From Bacillus nakamurai (lineage in GTDB: Bacteria; Bacillota; Bacilli; Bacillales; Bacillaceae): 64,000 nucleotides of DNA. This document shows, piece by piece, positions 11,791-20,056 of this stretch (positions are counted from its first letter, which is position 1; every line of letters starts with the position of its first letter). The position numbers and the translations under genes were made by a program. Where the stretch lies: the NCBI RefSeq assembly GCF_001584325.1, contig NZ_LSAZ01000034.1, positions 2,403 to 66,402 on the forward strand, written 5' to 3'. A model generated the notes under the pieces. That model was not told where the DNA came from. It was given only the letters and a program-made list of their open reading frames with translations, and ran no database searches.

Positions 11791-13752
11791 TTATATGATT
11801 TCATCCAGCAGCTCGTATGCCTCTTCTTTTGTTCGGACGGAGAGCAGCCTTTTCCTATAGCTGTCATCCATTAGTTTGCGAGATAACATCTGCAATATCT
11901 TCAGGTGCTGATTTCCTCCGCTCTCTTTCGGTACGGCGATCATAAAAATTAATTTTGCTTCTGATCCATCCAGGCTGTTCCAGTCAACGCCTGAACGTTT
12001 TATTCCAAACGCAACACTCGGCTTCATGACAGCTTCAGACTTCCCGTGCGGAATTGCGATATTCATACCAATCGCCGTCGATCCCTGCTGTTCACGATCC
12101 AAGATCGCTTGTTTAAATCCTTTTTCTGAAAGCAGCACCCCTCCGCGGGACAATTTTTGAATCATTTCATCAATAATGTCATCCCTGGTTTCCCCGGATA
12201 AATGTGGTTCAATCAGCTCTGTACTGATAATGTCAGCCAGTTTTTTGATTTCCATCATCTCGGCTTTTTGGCTTTCAGCTTGAATCGGCTGCTTGGTTTC
12301 TTTTGCTGCTGCCGCTTCACTTGGGCCGGCAGGCGGTGCAGCTTCGCTGATCACGGGGGACGCATCCGTCATATCTTTTTTCAGTACATTGACTAACAGT
12401 GCGGTGACAAGAGATCCTGCAATCACGGCAATAAAAAACATCAATACATGGTCAACCGCTCCAAGTACTGCAACTATAGGACCGCCGTGTGCCACTCTGT
12501 CTCCCACATGGCCAATCATGGCGATCACCGAACCAGTCATAGAACCCGCCATAATACTGGGAATGACACGAAGAGGATCTTGTGCCGCAAATGGAATGGC
12601 TCCTTCAGTGATACCGAAGAGCCCCATTGTAAATGAAGCTTTTCCCATTTCTCTTTCTGACGCAGCGAATTTTCTTTTTCCGAAAAACGTCGCAATTCCG
12701 AGGCCAATCGGCGGTATACAAATGGAGACGGCAATTGGCCCCATAATTTCATAATTTCCTTCTCCAATCATTGCCGATCCAAACAGAAATGCCACCTTAT
12801 TTACGGGACCGCCCATATCAAATGAGATCATCGCTCCTAAAATCAATGCCAGAAGGATTGAACTCGAACCTTTCATCCCGGCCAGCCAAACCGTTAAAGA
12901 TGCGAAAATTTGAGCTACAGGTGCGCCAATCAAAAATACAAATGCTAAACCTACAATCAGTGAAGCAAACACCGGAATAATAATAATCGGCATAATCGGC
13001 TGGATCGCTTTTGGAACTTTTAATTTTTTTATCCCAAGTGCCGCGTATCCCGCTAAAAATCCGGCAATCATTCCTCCAAGGAAACCGGCGCCGCTTGCGC
13101 TGCCGTAAAAACTTCCAGTTGCTGCAATATACCCGCCGATCATCCCTGGGACTAGTCCCGGCTTATCGGCGATGCTATACGCGATATATCCGGCTAAAAT
13201 GGGGATCATGAATGAAAAGGAAGCGCTCCCGATCTGCTCAATCGTTTTCCAAAAAGACTCATCCGGAATGACTAAGCCTTTAGGTGTTTTTTCGCCTCCA
13301 AGCGTCAATGCAACCGCTATCAATAATCCGCCGACGACAATGAAAGGAACCATAAAAGAAACGCCGTTCATTAAATGACGGTAAATCGGATTTTGTTTTT
13401 TCTCCTGTTGATTGTTAGATTCAGATTTTGAAGCTGACCGATAGACCGGTATATCTCCGCTAAGTGCTTTTTGAATCAAATCTTCCGGTTTGCGGATGCC
13501 GTCCTGAACTCCGACGGCCAACAGCTTTTTGCCTATAAATCGGTCTTTGTTTACCGAGCGGTCCGCAGCAATAATGATTGCGTCTGCTTCCCGAATCTCC
13601 TCTTCGGTCAGCTTATTTTCCACCCCGATTCCGCCCTGGGTCTCAACTTTGATATCAACGCCTAATCTGTCGGCAGCTTTTTGCAGATTTTCGGCTGCCA
13701 TATACGTATGGGCAATTCCGTTCGGGCAGGATGTAATCGCTAACAGTTTCAT
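11791..13752 (-). CDS. manP: Mannose-specific PTS enzyme IIBCA
   Basis: A 653-residue fructose-family PTS permease that imports and phosphorylates mannose to mannose-6-phosphate. It starts at ATG 13750-13752 behind GCAGAGGAGGATTTG. The IIB domain comes first, with phospho-cysteine in MKLLAITSCPNGIAHTYM (Cys9). The multi-helix IIC domain (about 125-460) includes FMVPFIVVGGLLIAVALTLG and the GGPVNKVAF loop. The C-terminal IIA domain carries the phospho-histidine in MNIAIPHGKSEA. It closely matches B. subtilis ManP. Upstream is manR with its predicted binding site near 13831-13868. With manA broken, the fate of the imported sugar phosphate is an open question. Confidence 0.93.
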   Translation of the reverse strand: MKLLAITSCPNGIAHTYMAAENLQKAADRLGVDIKVETQGGIGVENKLTEEEIREADAIIIAADRSVNKDRFIGKKLLAVGVQDGIRKPEDLIQKALSGDIPVYRSASKSESNNQQEKKQNPIYRHLMNGVSFMVPFIVVGGLLIAVALTLGGEKTPKGLVIPDESFWKTIEQIGSASFSFMIPILAGYIAYSIADKPGLVPGMIGGYIAATGSFYGSASGAGFLGGMIAGFLAGYAALGIKKLKVPKAIQPIMPIIIIPVFASLIVGLAFVFLIGAPVAQIFASLTVWLAGMKGSSSILLALILGAMISFDMGGPVNKVAFLFGSAMIGEGNYEIMGPIAVSICIPPIGLGIATFFGKRKFAASEREMGKASFTMGLFGITEGAIPFAAQDPLRVIPSIMAGSMTGSVIAMIGHVGDRVAHGGPIVAVLGAVDHVLMFFIAVIAGSLVTALLVNVLKKDMTDASPVISEAAPPAGPSEAAAAKETKQPIQAESQKAEMMEIKKLADIISTELIEPHLSGETRDDIIDEMIQKLSRGGVLLSEKGFKQAILDREQQGSTAIGMNIAIPHGKSEAVMKPSVAFGIKRSGVDWNSLDGSEAKLIFMIAVPKESGGNQHLKILQMLSRKLMDDSYRKRLLSVRTKEEAYELLDEII

Positions 13753-13830
13753 ATACAAATCCTCCTCTGCAGTCTGAATAACAAAATCTTGTCTCAACTG
13801 TATACCGAAATCACGCCATTATAATCGCTT

Positions 13831-13868
13831 TTTTTACCAGAAGTTCCGGAAATAAAGGCATTTTTCCC
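13831..13868 (-). promoter_or_regulatory. Probable ManR-binding site upstream of manP
   Basis: The block TTTTTACCAGAAGTTCCGGA, followed by AATAAAGGCATTTTTCCC, has a near copy at 15961-15999 upstream of manR (TTTTACCGAAGCTCCCGGAA then AAAAACATTTTT). The two places are where the activator ManR acts in B. subtilis, so a shared ManR site is likely. Confidence 0.55.
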
Positions 13869-13879
13869 TATAAACAAAA

Positions 13880-13904
13880 AAAAGCAAGGAATCAATCCCT
13901 GCTT
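13880..13904 (-). terminator. Terminator of manR
   Basis: On the minus strand AAGCAGGGA-TTGAT-TCCTTGCTT followed by TTTTTTTTG, immediately after the manR stop at 13905. Confidence 0.8.
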
Positions 13905-15887
13905 TTAATAATTCAAATAAGATAAGAATGTCATGACATTTGATTCTTTCGTCAGTTTTTGAATGAAGGCCGGCTGCTCGCTGAGGTATGAAAGCTCACT
14001 AAACAATTGCCTTGTCATGTTTTGGTCCTCGTGTTTGACAGCCAGCATAAAAACGAGCGACACTTTTTCAGCGCCCCAATCAAGCGGCTCTTTTAATGTG
14101 GCGATTGCAATTGCTGATTGTTTAATATACTTAGAGTTTGCATGAGGAATGGCAATCCCTGCCCCAATATTTGTCGCCGACATTTTTTCTCTCATTACCG
14201 CATGAACGCCATATTCCTTTTCAACATAGCCTTTCTCATACAAAGCTGACGACATTTGTTCAATTAACTTGTAGCGGTGCTCTGTCTCTTGCTGCAAAAA
14301 AACCAAAAAAGGAGTCGTATCGTTCAACATCTTAAATGTTTTTTGCTTTTGGCGATGCGATTCATCAAGCTGATGCATAAATACACTCAATCTCTTCTCA
14401 TCAGAAGGCTCCAAAAGCGGTGATACCACAATATGAGGAATTGTTATATTTTCCAGATCTGTCGTTGAAACAACAAAATCTATATCCTCATGCCTTTTTG
14501 TAAAGAACGCTAAATCGGTTTTTGCGATACAGGCCAAAACAGTAATTTGATGAAATTTTCTTTCAATTTTGGTTCGCAGCAATTGTGACATTCCGATGCC
14601 CATGTGACAGACGACAATCGCCTTTTTATGTTTCTCACTGTTGCGATGCAGCCGTTCGATCGCTGCCTGAAAATGCAGTGTCAAATATGCGGCCTCTTCT
14701 TCAGGAATATGAAGATCAAACGTTTGATTTATGTCTTCTAAAACGTCAATGATAAGATGAAACAAATAAGGGTACATTTTCTTGATGTCATTGAGCATGG
14801 GGTTTGATACAGAAAGATCGTAGCTCAGCCGTTTTAATACCGTATTGAGATGAATGTTCAATCCGTTGATCAGATCCTGATCTTTATGGAAATCCAGCAT
14901 TTTCAGCTCTGAAACACGATTGATTAAATGCCTTACAACTTTGGGAAGCTCAGAATTTTCAAGATCATTTTTCTCTTCTTTTTGTAGCGGATAGCGAACT
15001 TTCCCGCCCAATATATGTAAAGTTAAATATACGGCTTCTTCTTCAGGAAAGCGGATTGCAAACACCGGCTCCAGCCGTTTTAAACAAGCTAGTGTCCATT
15101 GATATTCTTTCTTCTTTTTTACTGCGGCCAGCTGTCTTGGGGGAATTGAGATTGGCTGCTTCATTTTGATTCGGCGGATCGTTAACAATGTATGCAGCAG
15201 TAAACTCTCAAACGTTTCATCGGTGAAATAGATCGAATGCTTTTTTTGTAATGATTTGATTTCTTTCTTCACAAAGTCTGCTTCATGACTTAAGAACTTA
15301 CTTTTAATAAATCGGCTTGTAAACTCCGTATTATCAGCCAAATCAGATATTCTTGATAATGCTTTTCTTTTATTTTTTTCGTTCCCTTCAATCTTTAATC
15401 CAAGCCGCTGCTTGGAAACCAGTGTAAGGTCAAATCGCTTCAGCCACTCTTCAACCGCACATAAATCCTTTTTAATAGAAGATCTGTTAACAAAATGCTG
15501 AGCGGCAATTTCTTTTGCGGAAACATGCTTTGGATTCATTAATAAGTCATAAGCAATTTGAGGCATTCTTTCTTCATCGGCCCGCTGCCCGGAAGTCAAA
15601 TGTTCATTATATAATTGTTGGCTTAACCGGGCCCTTTCCTGTTCTGCTATATTTAAATAGACGCCTAATCCAGGTTTACGAATAAACTGAGCTTGAGAAT
15701 GTTCAGTTAGGTAATCCTCGATCGTTTTCAAATCATTTCTGATCGTTTTTTCAGAACACCGGATCCTGTCTGCGAAATCTTGCACAACTAAATAGTCATC
15801 AGGTTCAGATAACAACAGATACAAAATCTCTTTTTGTCTTGAATTCATGTATTTCATCTGTTTTTCTATCCTTCTGTTAGTATCCAT
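13905..15887 (-). CDS. manR: Mannose operon activator ManR (PRD-containing)
   Basis: A 660-residue BglG/MtlR-type activator. Two N-terminal helix-turn-helix segments (about 15-60, VVQDFADRIRCSEKTIRNDL, and about 110-160) bind DNA. Two PRD domains (about 190-410) are controlled by PTS phosphorylation; histidines occur in YLTLHILGG and YLTLHFQAA. A EIIB-like domain follows (IVVCHMGIGMSQLLRTKIE, Cys at about 429), then a EIIA-like domain (GAGIAIPHANSKYIK). This is the ManR layout and it lies upstream of manP on the same strand. A closer start at the Met of MKYMNSRQKE is also possible. Its promoter region carries a cre-like site and a candidate ManR box. Confidence 0.9.
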   Translation of the reverse strand: MDTNRRIEKQMKYMNSRQKEILYLLLSEPDDYLVVQDFADRIRCSEKTIRNDLKTIEDYLTEHSQAQFIRKPGLGVYLNIAEQERARLSQQLYNEHLTSGQRADEERMPQIAYDLLMNPKHVSAKEIAAQHFVNRSSIKKDLCAVEEWLKRFDLTLVSKQRLGLKIEGNEKNKRKALSRISDLADNTEFTSRFIKSKFLSHEADFVKKEIKSLQKKHSIYFTDETFESLLLHTLLTIRRIKMKQPISIPPRQLAAVKKKKEYQWTLACLKRLEPVFAIRFPEEEAVYLTLHILGGKVRYPLQKEEKNDLENSELPKVVRHLINRVSELKMLDFHKDQDLINGLNIHLNTVLKRLSYDLSVSNPMLNDIKKMYPYLFHLIIDVLEDINQTFDLHIPEEEAAYLTLHFQAAIERLHRNSEKHKKAIVVCHMGIGMSQLLRTKIERKFHQITVLACIAKTDLAFFTKRHEDIDFVVSTTDLENITIPHIVVSPLLEPSDEKRLSVFMHQLDESHRQKQKTFKMLNDTTPFLVFLQQETEHRYKLIEQMSSALYEKGYVEKEYGVHAVMREKMSATNIGAGIAIPHANSKYIKQSAIAIATLKEPLDWGAEKVSLVFMLAVKHEDQNMTRQLFSELSYLSEQPAFIQKLTKESNVMTFLSYLNY

Positions 15888-15911
15888 TTGAACAATAATG
15901 ATTATTACATA

Positions 15912-15930
15912 CGAAACCGTTTACATTATA
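15912..15930 (-). promoter_or_regulatory. manR promoter -10 with overlapping cre site
   Basis: On the minus strand TATAAT (15925-15930) is followed by TGTAAACGGTTTCG (15912-15925), which fits the CcpA cre consensus. A cre at the start point predicts glucose repression. The -35 region is poor, which fits an activated promoter. Confidence 0.6.
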
Positions 15931-15960
15931 AAATAAAACAAAAGAGCCAAAAGTTTTGTT

Positions 15961-15999
15961 TTTTACCGAAGCTCCCGGAAAAAAACATTTTTTATAATG
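15961..15999 (-). promoter_or_regulatory. Probable ManR-binding site upstream of manR
   Basis: TTTTACCGAAGCTCCCGGAA followed by AAAAACATTTTTT, a near copy of 13831-13868. It lies about 35 bases beyond the manR -10, suited to autoactivation. Confidence 0.5.
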
Positions 16000-16052
16000 A
16001 AACCTTTTTATCCTTCATTCCCCAAATGAAAGACCAGCCCGGCAGCTCATGC

Positions 16053-16122
16053 AAAAAGCGGACACCAAACAAACAGCATTAATGCTGTAAGTTCAGTATC
16101 CGCAGGCTTTCCGTCTTGGACT
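16053..16122 (-). repeat. About 70-base 3'-element with terminator, copy 2
   Basis: On the minus strand GTCCAAGACGGAAAGCCTGC, then a hairpin in which GCGGATACTGAACTTACAGC pairs, with G-U wobbles, to the GCTGTTTGTTTGGTGTCCGC side, then TTTTT. It begins 6 bases after the stop of 16127-16753. It matches 5605-5675 in the skin element at most positions. Confidence 0.75.
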
Positions 16123-16126
16123 GTGA

Positions 16127-16753
16127 TCATATTAAGAATTGAGGGCTTAATAACTGTACAATCTTTTCCTTTTCTTTCTCTAAGACTTCTTGATTTTTAA
16201 AATAAATATTAAATGTCAGTGAGTCTGTAAACATAAAGACTTTTTCTTCATCTGCAAAAAATAAATATTTATTATTTCTTGCAGCCATCTTACCTAATGT
16301 TGAAAAATCATCTGCATTATTAATTTTATAACCTCTGCTAGTCTCAATCAAAGTTGGCGTTTTATCATACAAATCTTTAGATATTAAAAACTCCTTGTAC
16401 TTTTTATATGCAGCAGCAAGCTCATCTTCATCGATATCCTCTAAATCAAATTCTCCTTCCCAATCATTACTCAAAAATGGAGTGACAATTGTTTGGTTGA
16501 ATGTTGATAAATAAGGAGAAACCCACTGAAAAAATAAATTTTCAATATCTGTCCATTGTTTTTTCGATATTTTAACATCGGAATATTCATTATCTATGCA
16601 TTCAAAGCCAAATGAATCATAAAAGTTCCTTATATTAATCATATCTTCAGGGAGGCCAATCATTAGATGATGCTGATTCTCCTCATGATCTTCCCAATGA
16701 TAAAACTGATACTCTGATAATGCTTTTAAAAGGTTTGCTGTTTCTAATTTCAC
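16127..16753 (-). CDS. Unknown acidic cytosolic protein, possible immunity gene
   Basis: An unrecognised 208-residue, strongly acidic protein (DLEDIDEDELAAAYKKYKEF near the middle) with no signal or membrane segment. It has phrases like YHWEDHEENQHHLMIG and KYLFFADEEKVFMFTDSLTF that recall small SMI1-type or similar immunity folds, but I cannot assign a family. The gene is AT-rich compared with the flanking mannose and hydrolase genes, suggesting transfer. Its 3' end is followed at once by the same 70-base terminator element found behind a skin-cargo membrane protein (5688-5984). No toxin gene lies next to it. Confidence 0.5.
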   Translation of the reverse strand: MKLETANLLKALSEYQFYHWEDHEENQHHLMIGLPEDMINIRNFYDSFGFECIDNEYSDVKISKKQWTDIENLFFQWVSPYLSTFNQTIVTPFLSNDWEGEFDLEDIDEDELAAAYKKYKEFLISKDLYDKTPTLIETSRGYKINNADDFSTLGKMAARNNKYLFFADEEKVFMFTDSLTFNIYFKNQEVLEKEKEKIVQLLSPQFLI

Positions 16754-16807
16754 TTTTTACCACCTGTACTATTTAGACTAGGAGAGCCTATCTCTAATTT
16801 CAAAGAT

Positions 16808-16839
16808 AAAACACCAATCGTTTGAAACGGTTGGTGTTT
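16808..16839 (-). terminator. Terminator of the NAPE-PLD-like gene
   Basis: AAACACCAA(T/C)CGTTT stem (16808-16821 with 16825-16838); on the minus strand it lies after the gene ending at 16853 and is followed by TTTTATC. Confidence 0.65.
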
Positions 16840-16852
16840 ACAAAAAAACTTG

Positions 16853-17854
16853 CTAATGAAGCCAACATGTTTCTCCAAGAGCTAACGTTTTCAGTTTTTT
16901 TTGATTCAATTCCAGCCGCTCCCATTCTTTAAGCAATCTTCTTAACGCTTCGGGGCCTGTATCATCAGCAAGCCGAAATGCTCCGTAATGCATCGGAATA
17001 AAGCTGTCAGTTTGCAGCTCCAAAAATGCTTTAATGGCATCTTCCGGATTGATATGTGACACTTTCATAAACCATTCTGGTTCGTATGCGCCAATCGGCA
17101 TTAGTGCCGCCTTAATATTGAACCTTTCGCCGATTTTTTTAAAGCCGTCAAAATATCCTGTATCACCTGCAAAATAAATGGATTCGCCGTTTTCGTTTTC
17201 TATGATCCATCCTCCCCAATGAGAGGTATTGGTATCCCAAAGTGTTCTTCGTGTCCAATGCTGGGCGGGAACAAAAGAAACATTCACTCTTTGCACCTCA
17301 ACACGATCCCACCAATTCACCTCATAGACCTTCTTGTACCCTTTTTTTATAAACAGCTGTTTCAGTCCCATAGGCACATAGTAAGCCGGGTTTCCTTTCA
17401 ATCTTTTAATACTTGGAAAATCGAGATGATCATAATGTCCGTGGGAGATCAGTACGACATCAATTTCCGGCATTTCGCTTAATTCATACCCCGGCTTTGT
17501 CAGCCGTTTTTGCAACCCCATTCGGCTCGCCCATACAGGATCGGTGATCATGTTCAGCCCGTGCATTTGGATGAGAAACGTAGAATGGCCGATCCATGTG
17601 ATTGACGTTTTCGTTCGATTATTTGCAACATTTTTGACGTCCCTAAAACCCGCTATTGGAATGTTCTCGCTTAAGTCTTGGATTTTCCCTCTTCTTTCTT
17701 TCATCCATTTCATCATGTCCCTGAATCCATGTTCATTCACTGCGCCATTCAAGTTTTCGTATCTTTTTTTCACTCTGTTTCTCCTTGAGTGCCTTTTATT
17801 ATTATGCTGTGTTCTGAAAAGCTGTTTATAATTGAAGATTCGGTTTGCGTTCAT
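16853..17854 (-). CDS. MBL-fold hydrolase of the NAPE-PLD-like family
   Basis: A 333-residue metallo-beta-lactamase-fold enzyme. Key motifs in order: TWIGHSTFLIQMHGLNMITD (strand with bound-metal side, about 85-104), ISHGHYDHLD (HxHxDH, about 136-145), PAQHWTRR (third His, about 198), FAGDTGY (metal-bridging Asp, about 227) and IPMHYGAF (last His, about 290). The IGHST and HWxGW phrases are typical of the NAPE-PLD/UlaG-like group, which cleaves phosphodiesters of N-acyl lipids or related substrates; the substrate here is unknown. A basic N-terminal extension of 30 residues looks cytosolic. A degraded copy of its middle lies at 10550-10835. Confidence 0.8.
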   Translation of the reverse strand: MNANRIFNYKQLFRTQHNNKRHSRRNRVKKRYENLNGAVNEHGFRDMMKWMKERRGKIQDLSENIPIAGFRDVKNVANNRTKTSITWIGHSTFLIQMHGLNMITDPVWASRMGLQKRLTKPGYELSEMPEIDVVLISHGHYDHLDFPSIKRLKGNPAYYVPMGLKQLFIKKGYKKVYEVNWWDRVEVQRVNVSFVPAQHWTRRTLWDTNTSHWGGWIIENENGESIYFAGDTGYFDGFKKIGERFNIKAALMPIGAYEPEWFMKVSHINPEDAIKAFLELQTDSFIPMHYGAFRLADDTGPEALRRLLKEWERLELNQKKLKTLALGETCWLH

Positions 17855-17876
17855 GTAACAAGCAATTTAATTAGTA

Positions 17877-18359
17877 TTAAACAACTTCAATAAATTTCGC
17901 ACAGCATACTTTGGCTAAATCTTTCGGCGCTAATTTCAGCTGCATTCCGATTTTTCCTGCACTGACAATGATGAAATCCAGGGTTTCGGCGGATGCATCC
18001 ATATAAGTCGGGAACCATTTCTTCATACCGATCGGTGAGCAGCCGCCTCTTACATAGCCAGTTACCCCCAGAAGGTCCTTCATTGCAATCATTTCTATTT
18101 TCTTCTCACCTATTGCCTTAGCGGCCTTTTTTAGATCTAATTCCTCGGCAACGGGTACAACAAAGACGTAATAACGATCTGCTCCTGCCGTTGCAACCAA
18201 TGTTTTATATACACACTCGGCAGAATAACCGATTTTTTCCGAAACAGAAATGCCGTCTGCCGGCTGCCCGCTTTCTGTTTTGTAACCTAATAACTCATAG
18301 GAGATGTTTTGCTGTTCAATGATACGGACAGCATTTGTTTTAACCGTTTTTTTCGCCAT
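17877..18359 (-). CDS. ybaK: YbaK/EbsC-family Cys-tRNA(Pro) deacylase
   Basis: A 160-residue single-domain editing enzyme of the YbaK/EbsC group, which hydrolyses Cys-tRNA(Pro) mischarged by prolyl-tRNA synthetase. The conserved lysine region is [13 protein letters not shown] (about 47-59) and the glycine-rich loop [20 protein letters not shown] (about 101-120) is diagnostic. Length is normal for the family. It starts at ATG 18357-18359 with a GGGGGAAGAGC ribosome site. It stands alone between the NAPE-PLD-like gene and a terminator. Confidence 0.85.
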   Translation of the reverse strand: MAKKTVKTNAVRIIEQQNISYELLGYKTESGQPADGISVSEKIGYSAECVYKTLVATAGADRYYVFVVPVAEELDLKKAAKAIGEKKIEMIAMKDLLGVTGYVRGGCSPIGMKKWFPTYMDASAETLDFIIVSAGKIGMQLKLAPKDLAKVCCAKFIEVV

Positions 18360-18456
18360 GCTCTTCCCCCGCTATCAATCGATTCCTTCCAGCTAATATA
18401 TAAATAGTAACATCAGTGCCATCACTTCTTCTACTTACCTGCATAATCAGTTGAAA

Positions 18457-18481
18457 AAACCCCCTTCTCAAAGAAGGGGGC
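18457..18481 (-). terminator. Terminator of the HPr-like fragment gene
   Basis: CCCCCTTCT / AGAAGGGGG with loop CAAA; on the minus strand it is followed by TTTTTT. Confidence 0.8.
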
Positions 18482-18507
18482 TGCTTCATACAGAAAGCAT
18501 TCATGCT

Positions 18508-18720
18508 TTACTTTGTTAACTCGTTTCTTTTTAAGAACTCTTCTATTCCTTGTAAAGCTTCATATTCATCAGTTCCTTCAGCTCTGATCTGAATGCGGGC
18601 GCCGGGTTTTATTCCCAGTGACATCACAAAAGCTGAGGGATTTGGGGAACGTTGCGGCACGGGCGAATTCCTCTGTTCTTCATCGGTTTCATAAAGCTGC
18701 CGCTTTGCCCTCATGTCCAT
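18508..18720 (-). pseudogene. C-terminal fragment of an HPr-like protein
   Basis: Residues 28-70 (NPSAFVMSLGIKPGARIQIR, then AEGTDEYEALQGIEEFL) match the C-terminal half of HPr/Crh, including the VMSLG strand and the final helix. The first 27 residues are unrelated. The active-site histidine segment (His15 in HPr) is absent, and the position of regulatory Ser46 is not conserved. It therefore cannot carry phosphate in the PTS. The open frame begins inside the end of the aldo/keto reductase remnant (10-base overlap), with GAAATGGACATG at the join. Either a gene remnant or a small protein that re-uses an HPr half-fold. Confidence 0.5.
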
Positions 18721-19466
18721 TTCGAGAGCAGGGTTTCACCCCGGTCCGTTGCAGGTGCGGGAGTGACAGAAAGTGAAGATATTTCATCGCGCCATTCCGG
18801 AGTCATGTTTACATCTGCAGCAGCAAGCGAAGACTCCAGCTGCTCCGCATTTCTTGCCCCGATAATCGGTGCTGTGACGGCAGGATTGGACATCACCCAC
18901 GCAACGGCAAGCGTCGAAGGGTCTATTCCTTGTTCCGTACTATAGGCGCTGAATCGGTCAGCCACAGTAAAATTCATTTCATCTCCATATCGGTCTGTAT
19001 ATCTAGCTTCTTCAACCAATCGTCCTTGATCCGGCCGTTTATTGACCCCATATTTCCCGGTGAGAAGTTCAGCCCCCAGAGGACTGTATGAGATGACTCC
19101 CATTTGTTCAGAAGCAGCAAGCGGCAGAATTTCGGCCTCAGCTTGACGTTTAACCAGGTTATACATTGGCTGAATGAGTTCAAAACGGGCAAGCTGTTCT
19201 TTTGCAGAAATCCCTAATGCCTTGGCAATCTGCCAAGCCGCCCAGTTACTGACGGCGGGATAGAGAATCTTCCCTTGCCGCTGCAGGTCATCCAGTGCAC
19301 GCAGTGTTTCCTCAATTGGTGTACGTTCATCAAAATCATGCACAAAGTAAAAATCAATGTAATCCGTTTTTAAACGCCGCAGACTGTCTTCAGCACCTTG
19401 CAACATGCGGCGCCTGGACAAGCCTTTTGCATTGACATCCGGACCTGTCGGCCAAAACACTTTTAC
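18711..19466 (-). pseudogene. Aldo/keto reductase lacking its N-terminal third
   Basis: From KVFWPTGPDVNAKGLSR (about 19460) to the stop at 18711 the sequence is a normal aldo/keto reductase C-terminal two thirds: YIDFYFVHDFDE, then ISYSPLGAELLTGKYG and AWVMSNPAVTAPIIGARNAE (NADPH-binding). About 90 N-terminal residues are missing, including the catalytic Asp and Tyr. Upstream of the junction the frame is antisense to the TetR remnant, and no start with a ribosome site is seen. It is a dead gene created by the deletion discussed at 19460-19466. Confidence 0.8.
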
Positions 19467-19859
19467 TTGGATAAGTACGATCTTCTGGATAAGCTCATTG
19501 ACGAACATATGAACGAACTGAGAAAACTCTGCGCCTCTGCAGCCGAATTGGATTTTAAAGAAGGGAATGTGATTTGGTTTAAATACTTTGAAAGCAATTA
19601 TTTATTCTTTTCGACGATGTTGACAAGTAAAGGAGCCTCCGCGTTTCGCAGTAAGTTCTTGGAACTTGTCATCGAAGAATTGAAAGGTGAGGTGAATATA
19701 ACTGAAGGAAAAAATCAAGGATTAAGTAAGGATGTTATTCTCACATTCTTTGGGTCAGCGATCGTAGGATTAGTGGAATCCTATTTTACGAAGGGTATAC
19801 CAGATCCGCCTCATGTCGTAGCAGAACAGCTGGGCATTTTGTTAGATCGGAATTTATAA
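19460..19859 (+). pseudogene. TetR-family regulator lacking its DNA-binding domain
   Basis: From FYLDKYDLLDKLIDEHMNEL (about 19461) to the stop at 19859 this is the ligand-binding half of a TetR regulator (YFESNYLFFSTMLTSKGASA, then ILTFFGSAIVGLVESYFTKG). The helix-turn-helix of about 50 residues is missing; upstream the frame runs antisense through the aldo/keto reductase. The two genes must once have been divergent, and one deletion took both 5' ends. The intact palindrome at 20023-20040 upstream of the next gene may have been its operator. Confidence 0.7.
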
Positions 19860-20022
19860 GCTCTGTGAGCGTTCTAAATAGGCTTAGTACTTTTATTTAA
19901 TATTTGGACGGCATTTTGCTGTCCTATCTTTCCCTTTTCGCGATGCTGTCTGCTTATTTCCGAAGCATGCAATTTCATATCATTCACTGGATTTTCACAA
20001 AGAAAAATGTTACAAATGAAAT

Positions 20023-20040
20023 TGAATGATTAATCATTCA
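20023..20040 (+). promoter_or_regulatory. Perfect 18-base palindrome, TetR-type operator
   Basis: TGAATGATTAATCATTCA, directly upstream of the GGGAGGG ribosome site of the MBL hydrolase gene. The core GAATGA-N4-TCATTC is the same as in the fatR operator at 26900-26921. Confidence 0.65.
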
Positions 20041-20056
20041 TAAGGGAGGGATCGAA

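Noticed and set aside
12293-12754. A long open frame on the plus strand inside manP
   Set aside because: Off-frame shadow of the membrane domain; no ribosome site and a manP of normal length covers it.
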